Assembly (NCBI GenBank): GCA_009869945.1
Contig: WIXG01000143.1
Span: 1-64,000, forward strand
Direction: 5' to 3'
DNA: 64,000 nt
Origin: Mesaphorura yosii
Lineage: Eukaryota > Arthropoda > Collembola > Poduromorpha > Tullbergiidae
Part shown: positions 37,585-50,800 of the stretch, piece after piece
Position numbering within the stretch: position 1 is the first letter of the stretch
Layout: each line of letters begins with the position of its first letter
Position numbers and translations under genes: made by a program
The notes under the pieces: generated by a model
What the model was told of the DNA's origin: nothing
The model's database searches: none
What the model saw: only the letters and a program-made list of their open reading frames with translations

Positions 37585-38457
37585 ATGAGAAACGGTATCG
37601 AGGGAATTCTGTTGGTACAATTTGTAAGTTCCTTGAGCGTTGAGAAGTCAGTCAATTCCTCAAGTCCCATTCAATTTTGCTTCGTCAATGGAGAATTCCA
37701 ATTCTAGTCCCAGCTCCTACTTGTTCCTGTTCCGATTGCAGAATACTGTGGTTGACCCCTTATCTTCTTGTTTAGGTGCTGATACTATTGCTCGGCGCGT
37801 GTCAGAGCTCTCCCATGTACAACGTCTACAATGACGACAACGAACCGCCAGCTATTCCGATGCACTACTTAAAGTAAGTTCCGAAGGTTTCCATGTTTCT
37901 GTAAGATGGCCAATAGACCAAGAGGCAGAAAGTCATTTCCGCTTTGTTTCATGTAGAATTCCAATGCATCACATTGACACGTCCAGTGACAGCAACGAAA
38001 TTGGCATGTATGAGAACGAGATTTACGGGAGAATCTTCAAACGCACGCGTACTTCAACCTCTTCTGTCTCCGACACCTGCTGTCCGACCACGATAGACAT
38101 CATTGAGCCGTCGCACGGGAAGAACCGAGCAGGTTCGTCAATTAAACGCATTACGCCAAAGAGGCATAAATGTGAGAGTGATTGTTAAATTGTGATTTTC
38201 GCGTTCCAGGAGATTTAGTCGAACTCTATCAGTCGGAGAATGTGCGTCAACGATTCTACGAGAACTCTTGCACGGCAGCGGTAGCTGATCTGCCCTGTCG
38301 ATTTCTGGACCGAAAACATTCTTCACACTCGCGATGCGTGCAGCAGTACTCGTACACATACGCCATGGTGAGAGATACAACGAACCCTGACGCAGAATGG
38401 AAACTGGACTACATCCAGATCAGAAGCGGGTGTTCGTGTCATATATCCAAGACGTAA
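37585..38457 (+). CDS. Spätzle-like secreted cystine-knot cytokine
   Basis: Predicted secreted ligand of the Spätzle/neurotrophin-like family, whose members activate Toll-type receptors after cleavage of a pro-domain. Four exons: 37585-37623, 37776-37873, 37957-38132 and 38210-38457, GT-AG, giving 186 residues. A signal peptide (hydrophobic VLILLLGAC core) is split between exons 1 and 2. A short pro-region ends near a dibasic KR at 74-75, which would release a C-terminal piece of 111 residues, close to the size of active Spätzle. That piece has seven cysteines (87, 88, 125, 134, 147, 179, 181), enough for three knot bonds plus one intersubunit bond, and the motifs CCPTTIDIIEP, CRFLDRKH, RCVQQYSYTYAMVRD and WKLDYIQIRSGCSC. 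The paired CC at the start and the RSGCSC end resemble the spz3/spz4-type branch more than spz itself; this placement is inference. The pro-domain is much shorter than in most Spätzle proteins. Confidence 0.88.
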
Positions 38458-40463
38458 CATAAACTAGCTAGAGTAGGATTTTGGTACTGGAACAAAGGCT
38501 GACTTATCGGTACTACACTCGTGTTTTCAAATATGATTTACTCCTGAATATTTATGTTCAAGTTTATATATTAATTTTATACTTTTTGTACCTGTCATTT
38601 TGAATCTCGTTTAAATTGTCTTATTTATTAATACGTCTTAATTACTTTGCTTATCGTAATAAATTAAATGTTGGACTCAGAACAGTTAAAAGGAAAATTT
38701 AAAAATCCTCCTTGCCATGGACCATCGGTATTGAGCACAATGATATTCACTGGGGTGTCCCTGACGCGTGCATAACTTTCAGGTGCATCTGCGCAATTTG
38801 AGATGTTCATTTGTTCATTAAGCCATGGAATTTAATTCTAAGCACTGTTGAATGCCATCAATTCCCGAACATAAGCGATGTGAAGTTTTTTGAATGGGGT
38901 ATGGTCATGAAAGCCTCTTGAATGTATACGTTGGCGGGATGAATTTATAAAATATAATTACATCAAACACACAGCGCGATAAGTGTCAGTTGATGCTAAT
39001 TATAAATTACTTTACAATCGGGGAAAATTCGCACGTACAGCAGGTTGCCAGTTACTACGTAATGTGGGAAATCTTCCAGCTGCACTTGACATTCAGGGAA
39101 ATTTTGTTCTACGCTTAGTTTTTATTGTCCTTTCATACTTCTGACTAATTTAGCGCTAAAAATCCGGCTACCGTCTACAGTTCTAGTATCGCGTATCCAA
39201 AGTCCTGGATCCAATGATCCAGGAATATATAATTCGTGCATAATTAGCATGTCATTCCCCTGACTCACCAACTGATTAGACGTTTTGTAATCTTTAGGTA
39301 ATACACAATCCGTCATTCATATAATTAACACACACGCATTCGTGAATCACTCTGCATTACTATCTTCAACCAATAGCCTACATGTATAAATTCTTCACAT
39401 TGCCCTCTGTTTATCACACAAGCGAACAAAAGTCGGCAGTAACAAAGTAATGCTGGTCATGCTTTTGTGTTTCTCCACACTGTGGAGCTTCAGCAGTCAC
39501 TTTCGCAAACCGAGTGTTGCCGTTAGCGGTCTTTTCGTGAAGTGAGTTTTAATATATTTTGCTAATCTGCTCTCAGATAAACTATAACCTTTGAACTCTC
39601 CCGGGAAGAGAAAATAAATGCGATTGAACGGTGCTCTACGTGTAATAAGAGGGTCTTGAATTTCGCAATTTCTTATGGAACCCCAAACAAGTGAAGACAG
39701 TGAAGGATGAACCAGCGAATGGAATGCGATAATTATGAAATGGTAGAGTTTAATTCCTATTTATGTGAGCTGCAAATTACGCAATCCGAGCCACAAGCCT
39801 TGAAGATAGCTTCTAAACGCAGTTCAATACAAATAGATTGTAACAGACAAATAATTTATATTCTTGGCAACGTTTCCTTCGAGCCATCTCAGCCTTCGAC
39901 TCAGATCCATGAATTACAGTACAAATTGAGTTGAATATCTATCATTTACAACTGCACACGCGAGAGTCACAAATTCCAAAAGGCAAATACGTAGTAAATA
40001 GCACATAATTTCGAGTGTAAGAGTGTATTTGCATTTTTAATTAAGCCATAAAATGATTGACAGTGAAAAATAAGTAGTTTACCTTTATTTACGACATCAC
40101 GCTCAAAGTATAGAGAGTGTGCACACAAGACAAATAACACTACTATACAGAGCAGAGTAGTAAATGAGCAACCAATTACAGCCATTAAAGACGGTCATTT
40201 ATCATTGATAGTAGGAACAGCGATGGCGTGGCGGATGCGCGCGAGTGTGTGGGTTGACTAATAGTTGGATCGTCCAACTTGGCATGGCACGACACAACAC
40301 TCCTCGGCGTTTCGCGTTCAGCAGGCAGGCAGGCAAAAAGGTTGTGGTGATGAGAGTAAAACGCGAGACTAGATTGCATTGGTAATTGAAAACGACTTAA
40401 ATCATGAGCAATGAGAGCTAATAAAGATAAATGCACGGGGAGGCAAGGCTTGGCCTCGGAGCT
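38458..40463. other. Intergenic between the Spätzle-like and homeobox genes
   Basis: These 2.0 kb separate two convergent genes. AATAAA at 38658-38663 is a plausible poly(A) signal for the Spätzle-like gene. A perfect inverted repeat CCTGGATC CAAT GATCCAGG lies at 39203-39222. No gene is supported. Confidence 0.45.
38658..38663 (+). terminator. Probable polyadenylation signal of the Spätzle-like gene
   Basis: Canonical AATAAA 200 bp after the stop codon, in the gene's orientation. Confidence 0.5.
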
Positions 40464-41642
40464 TCAGTTCGGGCCAGCAGCAGCAGAAGCGGTCTGAGAC
40501 GACGAATGTGAGTGTGGATGCGAATGTAGAAAATTTGCTGCACTGTTACCATTTCCATTACTACTGCGAACCGTGTTCGGTGAACCAGCAGAATGGATAG
40601 AAGATGAAGCTGGCGACGGAGAGAAAAACGGAGACGGTGACGGAACAAATGGCGTGTTTGGGAATAGCCAGAGCCTGTCTCCGAGAACCATTGGCCGCGG
40701 ACTGACGAGGCCCATCGCCGAGTAGTATTGTTGAGCAGCAACTTCCAACTCACTCGTGTACTTGCGCTTCCACTTGGTTCTTCGATTTTGGAACCAGATT
40801 TTAATCTGTACAAAAGTTATGTTATATTTTTCTCTTTTTGCCTGTCGCATCTAATTTCCTAATTTACACGTTCCGAGTCCAGCGCAGACCACAGATCCCA
40901 GGAGACAATATACGCAATACGACGCAATACGCAATAGGCAACTTACTTGAGTTTCTGACAACTTGAGATTCTTAGCAAGCTGGGCTCGCTTGGCCACGGA
41001 TAAGTACTTGTTTCTTTCAAACTCTGCTTCCAGGGCCTTGACTTGTGAAGATGTGAATGCAGTCCGGGGTCTCTTCTTTCTCTCATCCTTACTTTCGTCT
41101 GAAATCAATTAATGTGAGAGAGAATCAGCATCGCCACGTTGCTTCAACGCCTATCAGTAAGGAAGAGGTGCAGCAAATCTGGATAACCCACGTCCGGTAT
41201 AATTTCCGAAAAAATGCTGTACTACCACGGGGAAAACTCCAACTTTGTATTAAAACGTACGATTTCAAACAAGCCAAATATGAATCGACATTGTAAAACA
41301 TGCACACAATAAATCCATGCAAATAACATCGCATTCAAGTAAGTCTGATAAGAAAATTAAAATCCTATCAAGTAGGTTTGATCTAATTTTTTCAGACCGT
41401 GCAAATGGAATGGATGCAAATGGTCCAAGTGAAGGAATTGCAATCTCCAGACAGGTCATCGACACAGCAGTGGATTCATGCAGTCACACAAACGAAACTG
41501 AAATACCGTATTGCAGTTCCTCGTCGTTGATGAATGGCTGGTCCACCATGGTTGAATCCGCATCGTCCGGTCGCACAGCCTCTATTCGACTCCGCAAAAG
41601 ATTGTCGATCGTAAAATCACAAGGCTTTCGATCTCGATCCAT
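40464..41642 (-). CDS. NKL-type homeobox transcription factor with EH1 motif (Nedx/lms-like?)
   Basis: Compact DNA-binding transcription factor. Three exons on the minus strand: 41642-41507, 41098-40947 and 40805-40464, GT-AG, giving 209 residues. Exon 1 encodes an engrailed-homology-1 (Groucho-binding) motif, DFTIDNLLR, at residues 9-17. The homeodomain covers about 53-112: [20 protein letters not shown], then [21 protein letters not shown], then [15 protein letters not shown], with Gln at position 50. The intron splits it between positions 44 and 45. After it come [16 protein letters not shown] and [14 protein letters not shown], then a Ser/Pro/His-rich tail. EH1 plus this homeodomain indicates the NK-like group of the ANTP class. 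Linkage to Distal-less points to Nedx (Next-to-Distalless; lms in flies), but I cannot confirm that from memory of the protein; other NKL families remain possible. Confidence 0.85.
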
Positions 41643-44600
41643 TTTACTGCCACTGTCACTTTAATTGAAGAGCACTAAGAGCCACTTATCTGGGATCAAT
41701 CGATAAAGTGATGAATATCGTTGCACGACAACGAAATCGGTACTGCGATGTGTCCGCACCCGGGGTTTGTTGTTTTAAGAACCTGACTCTCGAAATCGGA
41801 AGATCATCATCGTCGTTGTCAGCCTCATTACGCATAAGATCATCTCTCGTGTTGTGCAGTGCGCTGTTTGGGTACATGAGCGGGGCATGGTGTATTAAGT
41901 GAGAGGAAACGGGAGAAGAAAAGTCAAGAAAGACATGAAATTTGTCACCGAGTTAATGAAGAGGAACGCGAAGGATAAATGATTGCGAAATGGGTAGATA
42001 ATGAGTTGGGATTTTTGTTTCACACCCTCCCCTCAAGACTGCCATGCCAGGCCGAGCCATGCCAACCAAAATCAGCCCAGTGCACTGAGCAAAGCATGCT
42101 GCATGTAATGATAATTGGCTCTCTACTCGGATTACTCCTAATTGGCTCTTCATAAAAATATTTTTGTCGTTCCACACTTACGCTGACTCTTCTTACCAGG
42201 CAGGCAATCGCTCTAACGCTAACCAAACATTGGTATTACGCAAGATGAGCCTAGCGTTTCAATACAGACATCGAAATCAAGTCGAGCATTGCTTCGCGTC
42301 CGAAATGCTGGCGCCATTCGACTCATCTTCTTTCCCCGTTGCCTGCCTGCCGGTTCGTTCCTATAATTATCTATGAAAGATCCGCGCTACGCTACATAAA
42401 TGCACCATTCACAGACGCAGTGGAAAAAGCGTAAGCGAAATCGAATATCGAAGGTTTCCTCGTCTCGTCTTCGCGTATTGCGATTGTGTTCAAGGAAGTC
42501 AAGTCACCCAAATGATTATTATTAGTGCCAGCCATCGGCTTGTACTGATTTCTGTGTGTAGCGTTGCTATTATGGAGTAAACCATTATTTACTGCAGGCC
42601 AGACCCGGACCAAGTCCAAGTTCTTTGGTGAGAATGGCCTAATTGTGCCGAGTATCGGAAATCAAGTGATTTGGTCTTGGTCCAATAACCTTCTCAGCAC
42701 TGGTGCATATTTATCCAATTACTGACTCAATGAGTTTAATTATCATCGATCATTGTTTAGGTTGCAGTGGTCATGACTGTGACTGTGACTTTCACAATGG
42801 ATGGCAGGCGAAACGCAATGAATCAAGTTCAAGATTCATTGGTCGGCCCGGCGCACACCTTCGCGATTGTAAACAGAAGAAAATTTATGACTGCAAAAAC
42901 TCAAGTTGACACGAAAGGAGTCGAGACCGGCCGCTGCCGTTGTTTCCAACACGCAGCACGTAGTCACATAAAAATAATTACAGGTCAGTCATTTAGGTTT
43001 GTGTACTTGCACTTGCACTCTTCTGGCATCGGCCGTAATGGTAATAGCAATGGTGAATTGACAGGTATAACATATCAAAGGAGAAGATTACACGTCTGGA
43101 GATTTGTAGTCTTCCGAACGCAACCCAGCTCAGGATCCGGAAAACAGAAAACAGGCAAGGAATCTCATAGAGCACAAAATTTCATTCATATTTTCATTCT
43201 AGGCTCGGACTAGCTCACCGAGATTGTATATATAGTTGTCAGCACTGACATTTACGACTCGTCCTTCGCTGAGTCGTGTCTGAGTAAAAGCAGCAGACGC
43301 AAGGCAGAGGCAGAGAGAGGATGGATTTAATTACTGCCCTGGCGTTCACGTACACGGACAAGTACGTTCACTGAGACATGAAATTAAACCCATACAGAGT
43401 GCAGACGCGATACACGGTAGCTTAATTATATTTTATTATTTGTATCAGTGACAGCACGAACCGAGAGCCATATTATTATCAGGGCACATGGACACGGTGA
43501 GCATATGCTCGTGTCGGATCTGGGTCTCTGGGTACAGCGAACGGAGAAGAGCACTCAGTCAGTCATTCAGCGTGTTGTGGCTGTGACTTTGGCATTGCAC
43601 GAGGTTAGTTTGCGCCAAACCAAACCAAATTGGCCCTTCTTTACAAGCAAACTTTTACATTATCAATTTAGTGTGAAATTAGTGTAATTACTTTGAATGA
43701 GTAATGACTACAGTGTAGAATGTGGAATACAGGCAGTATAGCAATAATTTTATGTAATCATTATTACATTATTATTGTGATTACTACATTACGCCTGTTG
43801 CAGTGTAACGCATAACGCGTACAGCATAGTCAGATTATTCGGTCGGATGATGATGCGATGTGGTCATGCGTTTTACACCACGACCGCTAAATATAACAGC
43901 CTGGCACTGGCATTGGCACTGCACTGCCGCGAAGGCATGAAAGGGAGAATGGCTATTTAATATCCCGGTTGGCAGGAAAATGAGGCTTAAATTGGTCAAA
44001 TGATTATATGCAATTTTAAATCATTATCTTGAACAGGCTAAAAAGAATCCCAAAAAAGTCCTCGATTAGTCGTCACCCTTCTTCCAGTCAACTCGTAACC
44101 TTGCAACTGTTCACATCTTCTCTTTCGTAGCTCCTCTTCGATTTCTTCGATTTTTGGCTGGAATTGTGCATCATTTGTGAATTCTGTGGAAGGGATCTGT
44201 TCTCGGCGAAGTCCGCAGCGGATTGGAGAAGAAATGGACGGCTCACTTTTTGGACTCAGCAGTCGCTGGACGTGGTCTCTTAAGCCGTTTGCTTGGTACC
44301 GTGGACACGGCCACTCCTGTCGAAAAGCACTTCGCTCTGATTCATCTCTTTAGTCCGCGACTGACCACGCCATGAGACCGTTCCGGTCTGCCTGAGAGCG
44401 CGAATGCGAGCATGAACCTTGAATCATTGAATCGGTTCTCCGGTCGACACAACTAGGAATGTTACGCAACCTGTACTTTTCCGTCCAACGCAGCAGCACT
44501 GAAGGTGAAGTAAGTTCATATCGTTCAGGACGCGTCGCGTATCGCACAATTAGATCTAGACTGCGAGCACTCCAAGCCATGTTTTTGCTGTTTAGCTAAG

Positions 44601-47600
44601 CTCTGCTTAGTTTCGGACAAAACAGTCGTCCCATTGCATGTTATGTAATTAGAATTCTCGCTCCTTAGCCAGGTCACCAAATGGCTACTCTTGGAGTGTT
44701 TGCAGTTTATTAGCAGTTAGCAGTGTTTATACGTGGACGACGTTTATTCTGACGTATGCAAATAAGTACGTGTGGAATGATACGGGACTATTATTAAAGC
44801 CCTCGTGGGACAATAAAAAGTTCCTCCTTTCTCACGTAGTACGCAAACTGTAAATTGTAAATTCTCAAACGCGGCATTCTGCGCCTGCGTAAATTAGATT
44901 CTAGCCAGGTCAGAATTTGTTTCCTGAAAAATTCTGCAAACGCAATGAATTATTAATGGCAGCAGCGCGGCTGCAAAAGGCCTGTTTTCCAGGGCAGGAC
45001 AAAGTGTGAAAAATGTCAGCGGAGGTTAAAAAGGGTTTCCAAGGGTCATATTAAATTCATTCGCCCAGCTCATGCGATATGAGAATGTGATACGCGCGTG
45101 TTCCTTCCCTTCTCCTCCGTGGTTGCCCCGTGATAAAATATGTAGGTTGATGATTAGCTGTGAGTTTGTCATGAGAAAATTGTTTTTCGGAAAACGAGCG
45201 AGCGAACCTGCACGGCAAGAAGGGAAAGAGTATTGATCCGAAACCATTCCGTGACAAAAGCCAACATCCAACGTCGACAAACGAAATGTTGCTGCTGCAC
45301 GTACCCAAGCCAAGTCATTCAGCATGGCATTCATTCGCTTTTGGATTGGCAGGATTTAAAAAAAACTCGTTTCAAAGTTTTTGAGAACTTTTTCTTGTTC
45401 TTTTTGTGCTCGCTCATGAGAATGATGAGAAAGTATTCGTAGTATACACATTATTATGCGTGTGTTCATACACGACGGATACAATGGGAGCATGCACTGC
45501 GCTTGTATGTATTTGTACTCGCATGTGTATCGTACGTGTAATGTGTTGGTTTGAATTTAAATTATTTCAGGACGACGGACGGACGGAGGAGGGTTGGTTC
45601 TTCCTGGAGAGGACTCCACTCACCGCTGGACGGAACCAATGACTTGTGAGTGTGCGAGAAGACGGAGACGGAGTTCAAGACAAGAGCAACAACTCAGCAG
45701 CGGCAAAAAATTATAAAGTACACGCTCGGCTCAATGCATCGCACAGCCGAGCCGGGCTTGGTCTGGTGCGCCTTCTAGGCGCCTGACTCGCAACGCAGCA
45801 ATGCGATGCGATGATGATCCGAGTCGCGATTAAAGTGTTTTTCTTGCGTATTTCTTACTTTTTAATGATAATTACCTGTTTCATCTTTCTCTACGGAGAA
45901 ATAACGCGAACGCGGCAGCGCGGACGACGGGAGATGTGAAACAATAGGATTTCGCTGTGCTGTCGATATCGCGCAGAACAAATTCGAATGCAATGTAAAC
46001 TCTTCCGTCGTCTTGTGATTGCGATTTTGTATAATAATGCTGCATTGCATGTTTCATGTTCCAATACGTATTTGTTAACCATTCTTGTATGTTATGTTTG
46101 TTTGCGGCCAACCTCGGACTCAGCCGCGTGCATGCATGCAGCCCAGTCTAATAAACTACTATTTTGCACTCTGCACAGAAAATAATGACTTATCAACCAT
46201 TCTGGCAGGGCACAGTGCACGATAGAGCAGATTCGGAAATTCTCTTGTTTTACGTTTTACGTGCCACGCATATAATCAGTGCCTGGGATCATAATTTTAT
46301 ATTTTCCAGTTCTGCTCGTTCGTGGGGCGCGATAGGCGAATAGGCGATACGGACAATTGCATGCGTGCTGGCCGAACCAAGTTGTGAGTTATTTTTCATG
46401 TAAAATGTAAACCACCTAAAACACAGCATTGTACACGGTACGTCAACATTGTTTGCATACTCGACTATTGTAATTTAAGGTTTAATGAGGTCCATGTGTT
46501 CAATTAATACCGTCGGCCTCTGCACGGCCGCGGTGATGGCGTGCTAATCAACTTGTTCGCAACAACCCGGCTGTGGGCCAAAATACACAATGTGGAATGG
46601 AAACGCGATGTGATATTTTCTGAACCAATAAAAAACCTGAATTTTGCACGCATCTACAATTTGGCACTCAACAGCGACTTGTCTCTAACACCATCACGAC
46701 AATAAGCAATATGCTGGTGCTGGCACCGACTGAAACGACTGCGTTTTACGAAAGTGGTTGTTAAATTTCGAGTAATTGCTGATTTTATGTTTTTATTCCA
46801 CTTAATTGAAACTGCAAACAAAAGTAGACAGAAAACTACATTCATTCATGCATTTATGAGCGAGACGACGCGAATTTTATAAATAGTGATGCAAAATCTG
46901 GCAATTAACTTCTCCATTGTGCTTCCCGTTTGTTCTTCTCGCCGGATCACGTTCGTCTCGCCTCTCATAATTTACGTTTTGCGGAGAATGCACCGCAAAT
47001 CAAAACGTAATTCATTTCTCGTTCAATTTTTCTTGTTCGGAAAGCGGTTGTTCGTGGAGCTATAAATCTTCTAAATGGCTGCTTGTGCTCATGAATCCAC
47101 CGTATGAATTGAATTCCAAACCTCCAAGCTATAATCATTCAATACTTGGATTCATGGCTTCGTGTCTCGTGAAATCCGCACAGAGTTGAAGGAACGCAAA
47201 CTGCAAACGCTCTCATTCTCAATGTGATGTGAAACGACGCTCAAGTCACGGTCGCAGTCCTCAAATCAAACTGAATAAGACTCGAGCTCGAACTTGCCTG
47301 CCGCCGCCTGACAATGGTTACGTTTTGCGCCACGCTACGGTTTGTGTGCAGCGCACGACTACGACGACGGCGACGCGAACTCGCCGTGTAGCAAGTCAGC
47401 TCGAGCTGAATAAATTCGAAATTGTAAAAAGGCAGAGTTGTACCGAAGCAAGATAATTGGGTGGAAATTATAGAGTGAGAAACTTTATTTTTTTTGTTCG
47501 GGAATAAAAATAATTTTGTTGGGTAAAAGTTGGAGCACGAGCAAAGTTGCATGGTGGGGCAAGAATGGAGATTCAAAAGAGAAAACTCACGCTTGGACTT

Positions 47601-47835
47601 CGCCATCGCCTTGGCATAAATTTTATGTGCGTTGCCAGTGCGAGCGGGCGCAGGGCAAAGTATTAATAAAATAAAATAAAGTACACGAGTCTTGGGCCAG
47701 GAACGGGCAGCCAAATATGAAATGTACAAAATATTATTATGTTTTCGTATTATCGATTGATGCTTCGAGCCACACCTTTATAAACTCGATGAATAATTTA
47801 ATTTCTTCGTTTCCAGTGCGAGTCTCTCAACTCTA

Positions 47836-47856
47836 CCTGCCTGCCTGCCTGCCTGC
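47836..47856. repeat. (CCTG)5 microsatellite
   Basis: Five uninterrupted CCTG units in the gene-free interval. Related CAGG/GGCA runs occur near 40320 and at 60423-60438. Confidence 0.85.
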
Positions 47857-50800
47857 ACTGCACCTCAGCGATACGATACCAATTCATGCCGTGCAACGCA
47901 TGTGTCTATAATTTTGGGGCGTCAACTTCTTCTCTCCCCGCACTACGAAAAACGCGGCTGGCACCGCACTGGCCCTCTCTATGGATTAATTTATAAAGAA
48001 TTCGACGAACGGAACCAGAAATGGTACACGGAAAATAATGTCGTGCTAACCCTTCACATTCATTATTCACGAGCATAATTGCCACGACAAATCCGTCTAA
48101 GCACATCTTTGCACGAGCAGTTCACCACTCCTCGTGCTGGCCTCGACTTGTCTCATGCCTCATCAAATATGAATGGGCCTCAATCGGCAGCTCGCAAATG
48201 GGAGCTCGACAGGACACAGCACCGCAAATGCGAATGTCAATACGCGAACCGTTGAAATGAAGAGAAAATTGTCGCAGCAGACTTCAAAATGACACCGCCT
48301 TGACTTGAGATGGACAGAGGGCCAAGCCAAGCCGCCAACGCTTGCATGATGAAATAATGTTGAAAGGGTCTCACCTGAGAGCGTTGCCTTGAAGAGTGCG
48401 ACAATTTCGAAAGCAGCCAGCCAATCACCAATTCTTATGCCAATAACTTGTGCTTGAGTCTTGAGTTGATTGAGACGCCTGAAACTTTGAATAATTTATG
48501 CAATGAATAATGCAGAAGAAGTCATTACGACTGGGCTGGGCAGGGCAGGGCAAAGAAAGGTGAAACATCATCGCAATGCATGCAATGCAAACCAATTTCG
48601 TAATTCGTAATGGTATTTGGCATGAATTTACAATTTATTTGCGTCATTTGAGACCGTACAGTGCAGTGCGTCTTACAAGCGTACAAATTGCTTTGACCAT
48701 ACTTCAAACCAGAGGTTGAGGCTCGGCATTTACGTCTTGAGTCGGAATTTCGAAATCATTGCCGTACAAGTAAGAAACGCAATGATGCGTGACATGCACA
48801 CTACACAGACCATTGTAGCATTGGCTGAAGAAGGTTTAGATTCAAAATGGTTGTTCTTCAGAGATCGTGATGATTTTCAAGTTATTCTATCGAAACAATG
48901 CCTACACAAGGCATAAAGCAAAGCAGCAATAGGAAAGGGTTAGAAGGTCAGGATAAAGTTCCACCCTTTGGCGCAGAAGAACATGGACGAACAACCACGC
49001 AACATGAACTCGTGCATAAACAATGTACGAGTACAAAGGACAGACAATGCACAGCATTGTTTCAAGAATTGAGGGATGAAGATGAAATCCCAAAGGCAGC
49101 AGATCATGCAAGAAGGCAGAACGCAACCCAAAGTAGAAATTGTGCCTGAAGCAGTTCGACATTCTGTGACAAATTTAAGAGTTTCAAGAAAAATGGCTCA
49201 TGAGTTGCTTTCCAGCAGCGAAAAAGACGACGAGCAGGCAAAAAGAAGACAACGAACGATTAAAATTAAAGAAAGACGCGACGTGCGTTTTGTATTCACA
49301 TTTTTTATTGCAGCGAGGTTTCTATTCTTATTCTTATTTATTGTTATTATAATTTTTTATATCAAAACGCTAAGCCAAAGCCAAGTCTTTTCCTCGTCTT
49401 GTGCCGTGCCTACGCTGCTTTCGCTCCTGTTTCACCGCGCGCAGTACAGTAAAGAAATTTTCCACACTTGGTTGGAGATCAATTGTTCTCGACGGAAATG
49501 CGCCGTCTTATTCCATTTTTTGTCCATCATTTTTTCGGTATTGTAATTGAAGATTCCATTGTTCACCCGGATTTCCACTCTTTCTCTATTTTACTCCACT
49601 GTGGCTGCGACGGGCACGTTGGCACAATAAACGTTGGAACAGCAGAAAATCAGACAGCCTTCTCATGAGCTCCATGGCACTTGGCGTAGGGTTCTGATTC
49701 AGTTTTAGTTTTAGCCACCGACTGATGACTGCTTTCAGACTTTAATGGATTTTGGGTGCCAAAGAAGCACCCAAAATGTGGTAAAAACTCGATCACATCG
49801 CTCATCGCTTTCCATCATCAACTCATAATCACTCGTCATCGCCCAGCCAACTTCATACTTTTGGGGCGCGGAAAAAATCACTTAACTAAATTTTTATATA
49901 AATACTTCATCGCCTCGCTTCTGTGATTGATTCTGAATGTGCACTTTACTGAATCGAATCACAAAGTCTCTCCTACCGGCGAAACTGTGAACGATTTACC
50001 ATTATGAATTTGCCATTACCTGCCCGCACATTTTATGGCTTTTAGAACGACATTAGTCTTGGTCGTGATTGTTGTACGTGTTCGACGGCTCTATTAATAT
50101 TTCCTCCGTGTTGTCTCTATCTGCACATAATAATTGCGAGACAAGACCAAGCAGGCGAAGTTGCTCTGAACCGTGAGTACAAAAGCATGTTGACTGAATG
50201 CACAGCAATAAATACACAATAAATCATTCAGTCTACTCCACAGGTATATCAATATCAACAATGGGCATGGAAATGAATTACTTCGTCTTGCCATTGTGTA
50301 TTGTTGATAGTTGATGGCTGTGGGTGCCATAAACTGAATCAACACGGCCATTGTCGTTATGATTATTATTGCTTTTAGCTACTGGAATTTAAATGCAGGA
50401 ATGCCACTCAAACCAAGCACTAATGAATCTTAATACTCCGGCCGCGGCACAACAATTATCATTATCATTATTGCCCATTCTTATTTTCGACGACGCGGTC
50501 TTGATACGGCGTACGGGTTTTATGATTTAGTGGATTAATACATAAACACGGCGACCAAAGAGCCTTCAGCTTTCACAACGAGTGCGCGGCCGCCGTAATG
50601 AAGATTTTAATGCACACTGCCGCCGTTATCGCGTTTGTTATCTTTATTTAACATCATTTAGTTAATGATGATCGTAATAATGGAGATTCTTGTAATAAAA
50701 TTATCTGATAAGCATTCATCCGTCTTGACTCTTGACTTCGACAGACACTTAAAGGACGGCACTCAGCATTTCCTCTTGCTTAATGGAAGTTTTGGTACCA

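Noticed and set aside
47241-47729. 162-codon open frame on the minus strand
   Set aside because: Arg and Ser runs come from CGNCGN and simple repeats; no family resemblance.
49076-49546. 156-codon plus-strand open frame with a hydrophobic stretch
   Set aside because: The hydrophobic part is a T-rich tract; the rest has no recognisable motif and no gene structure around it.
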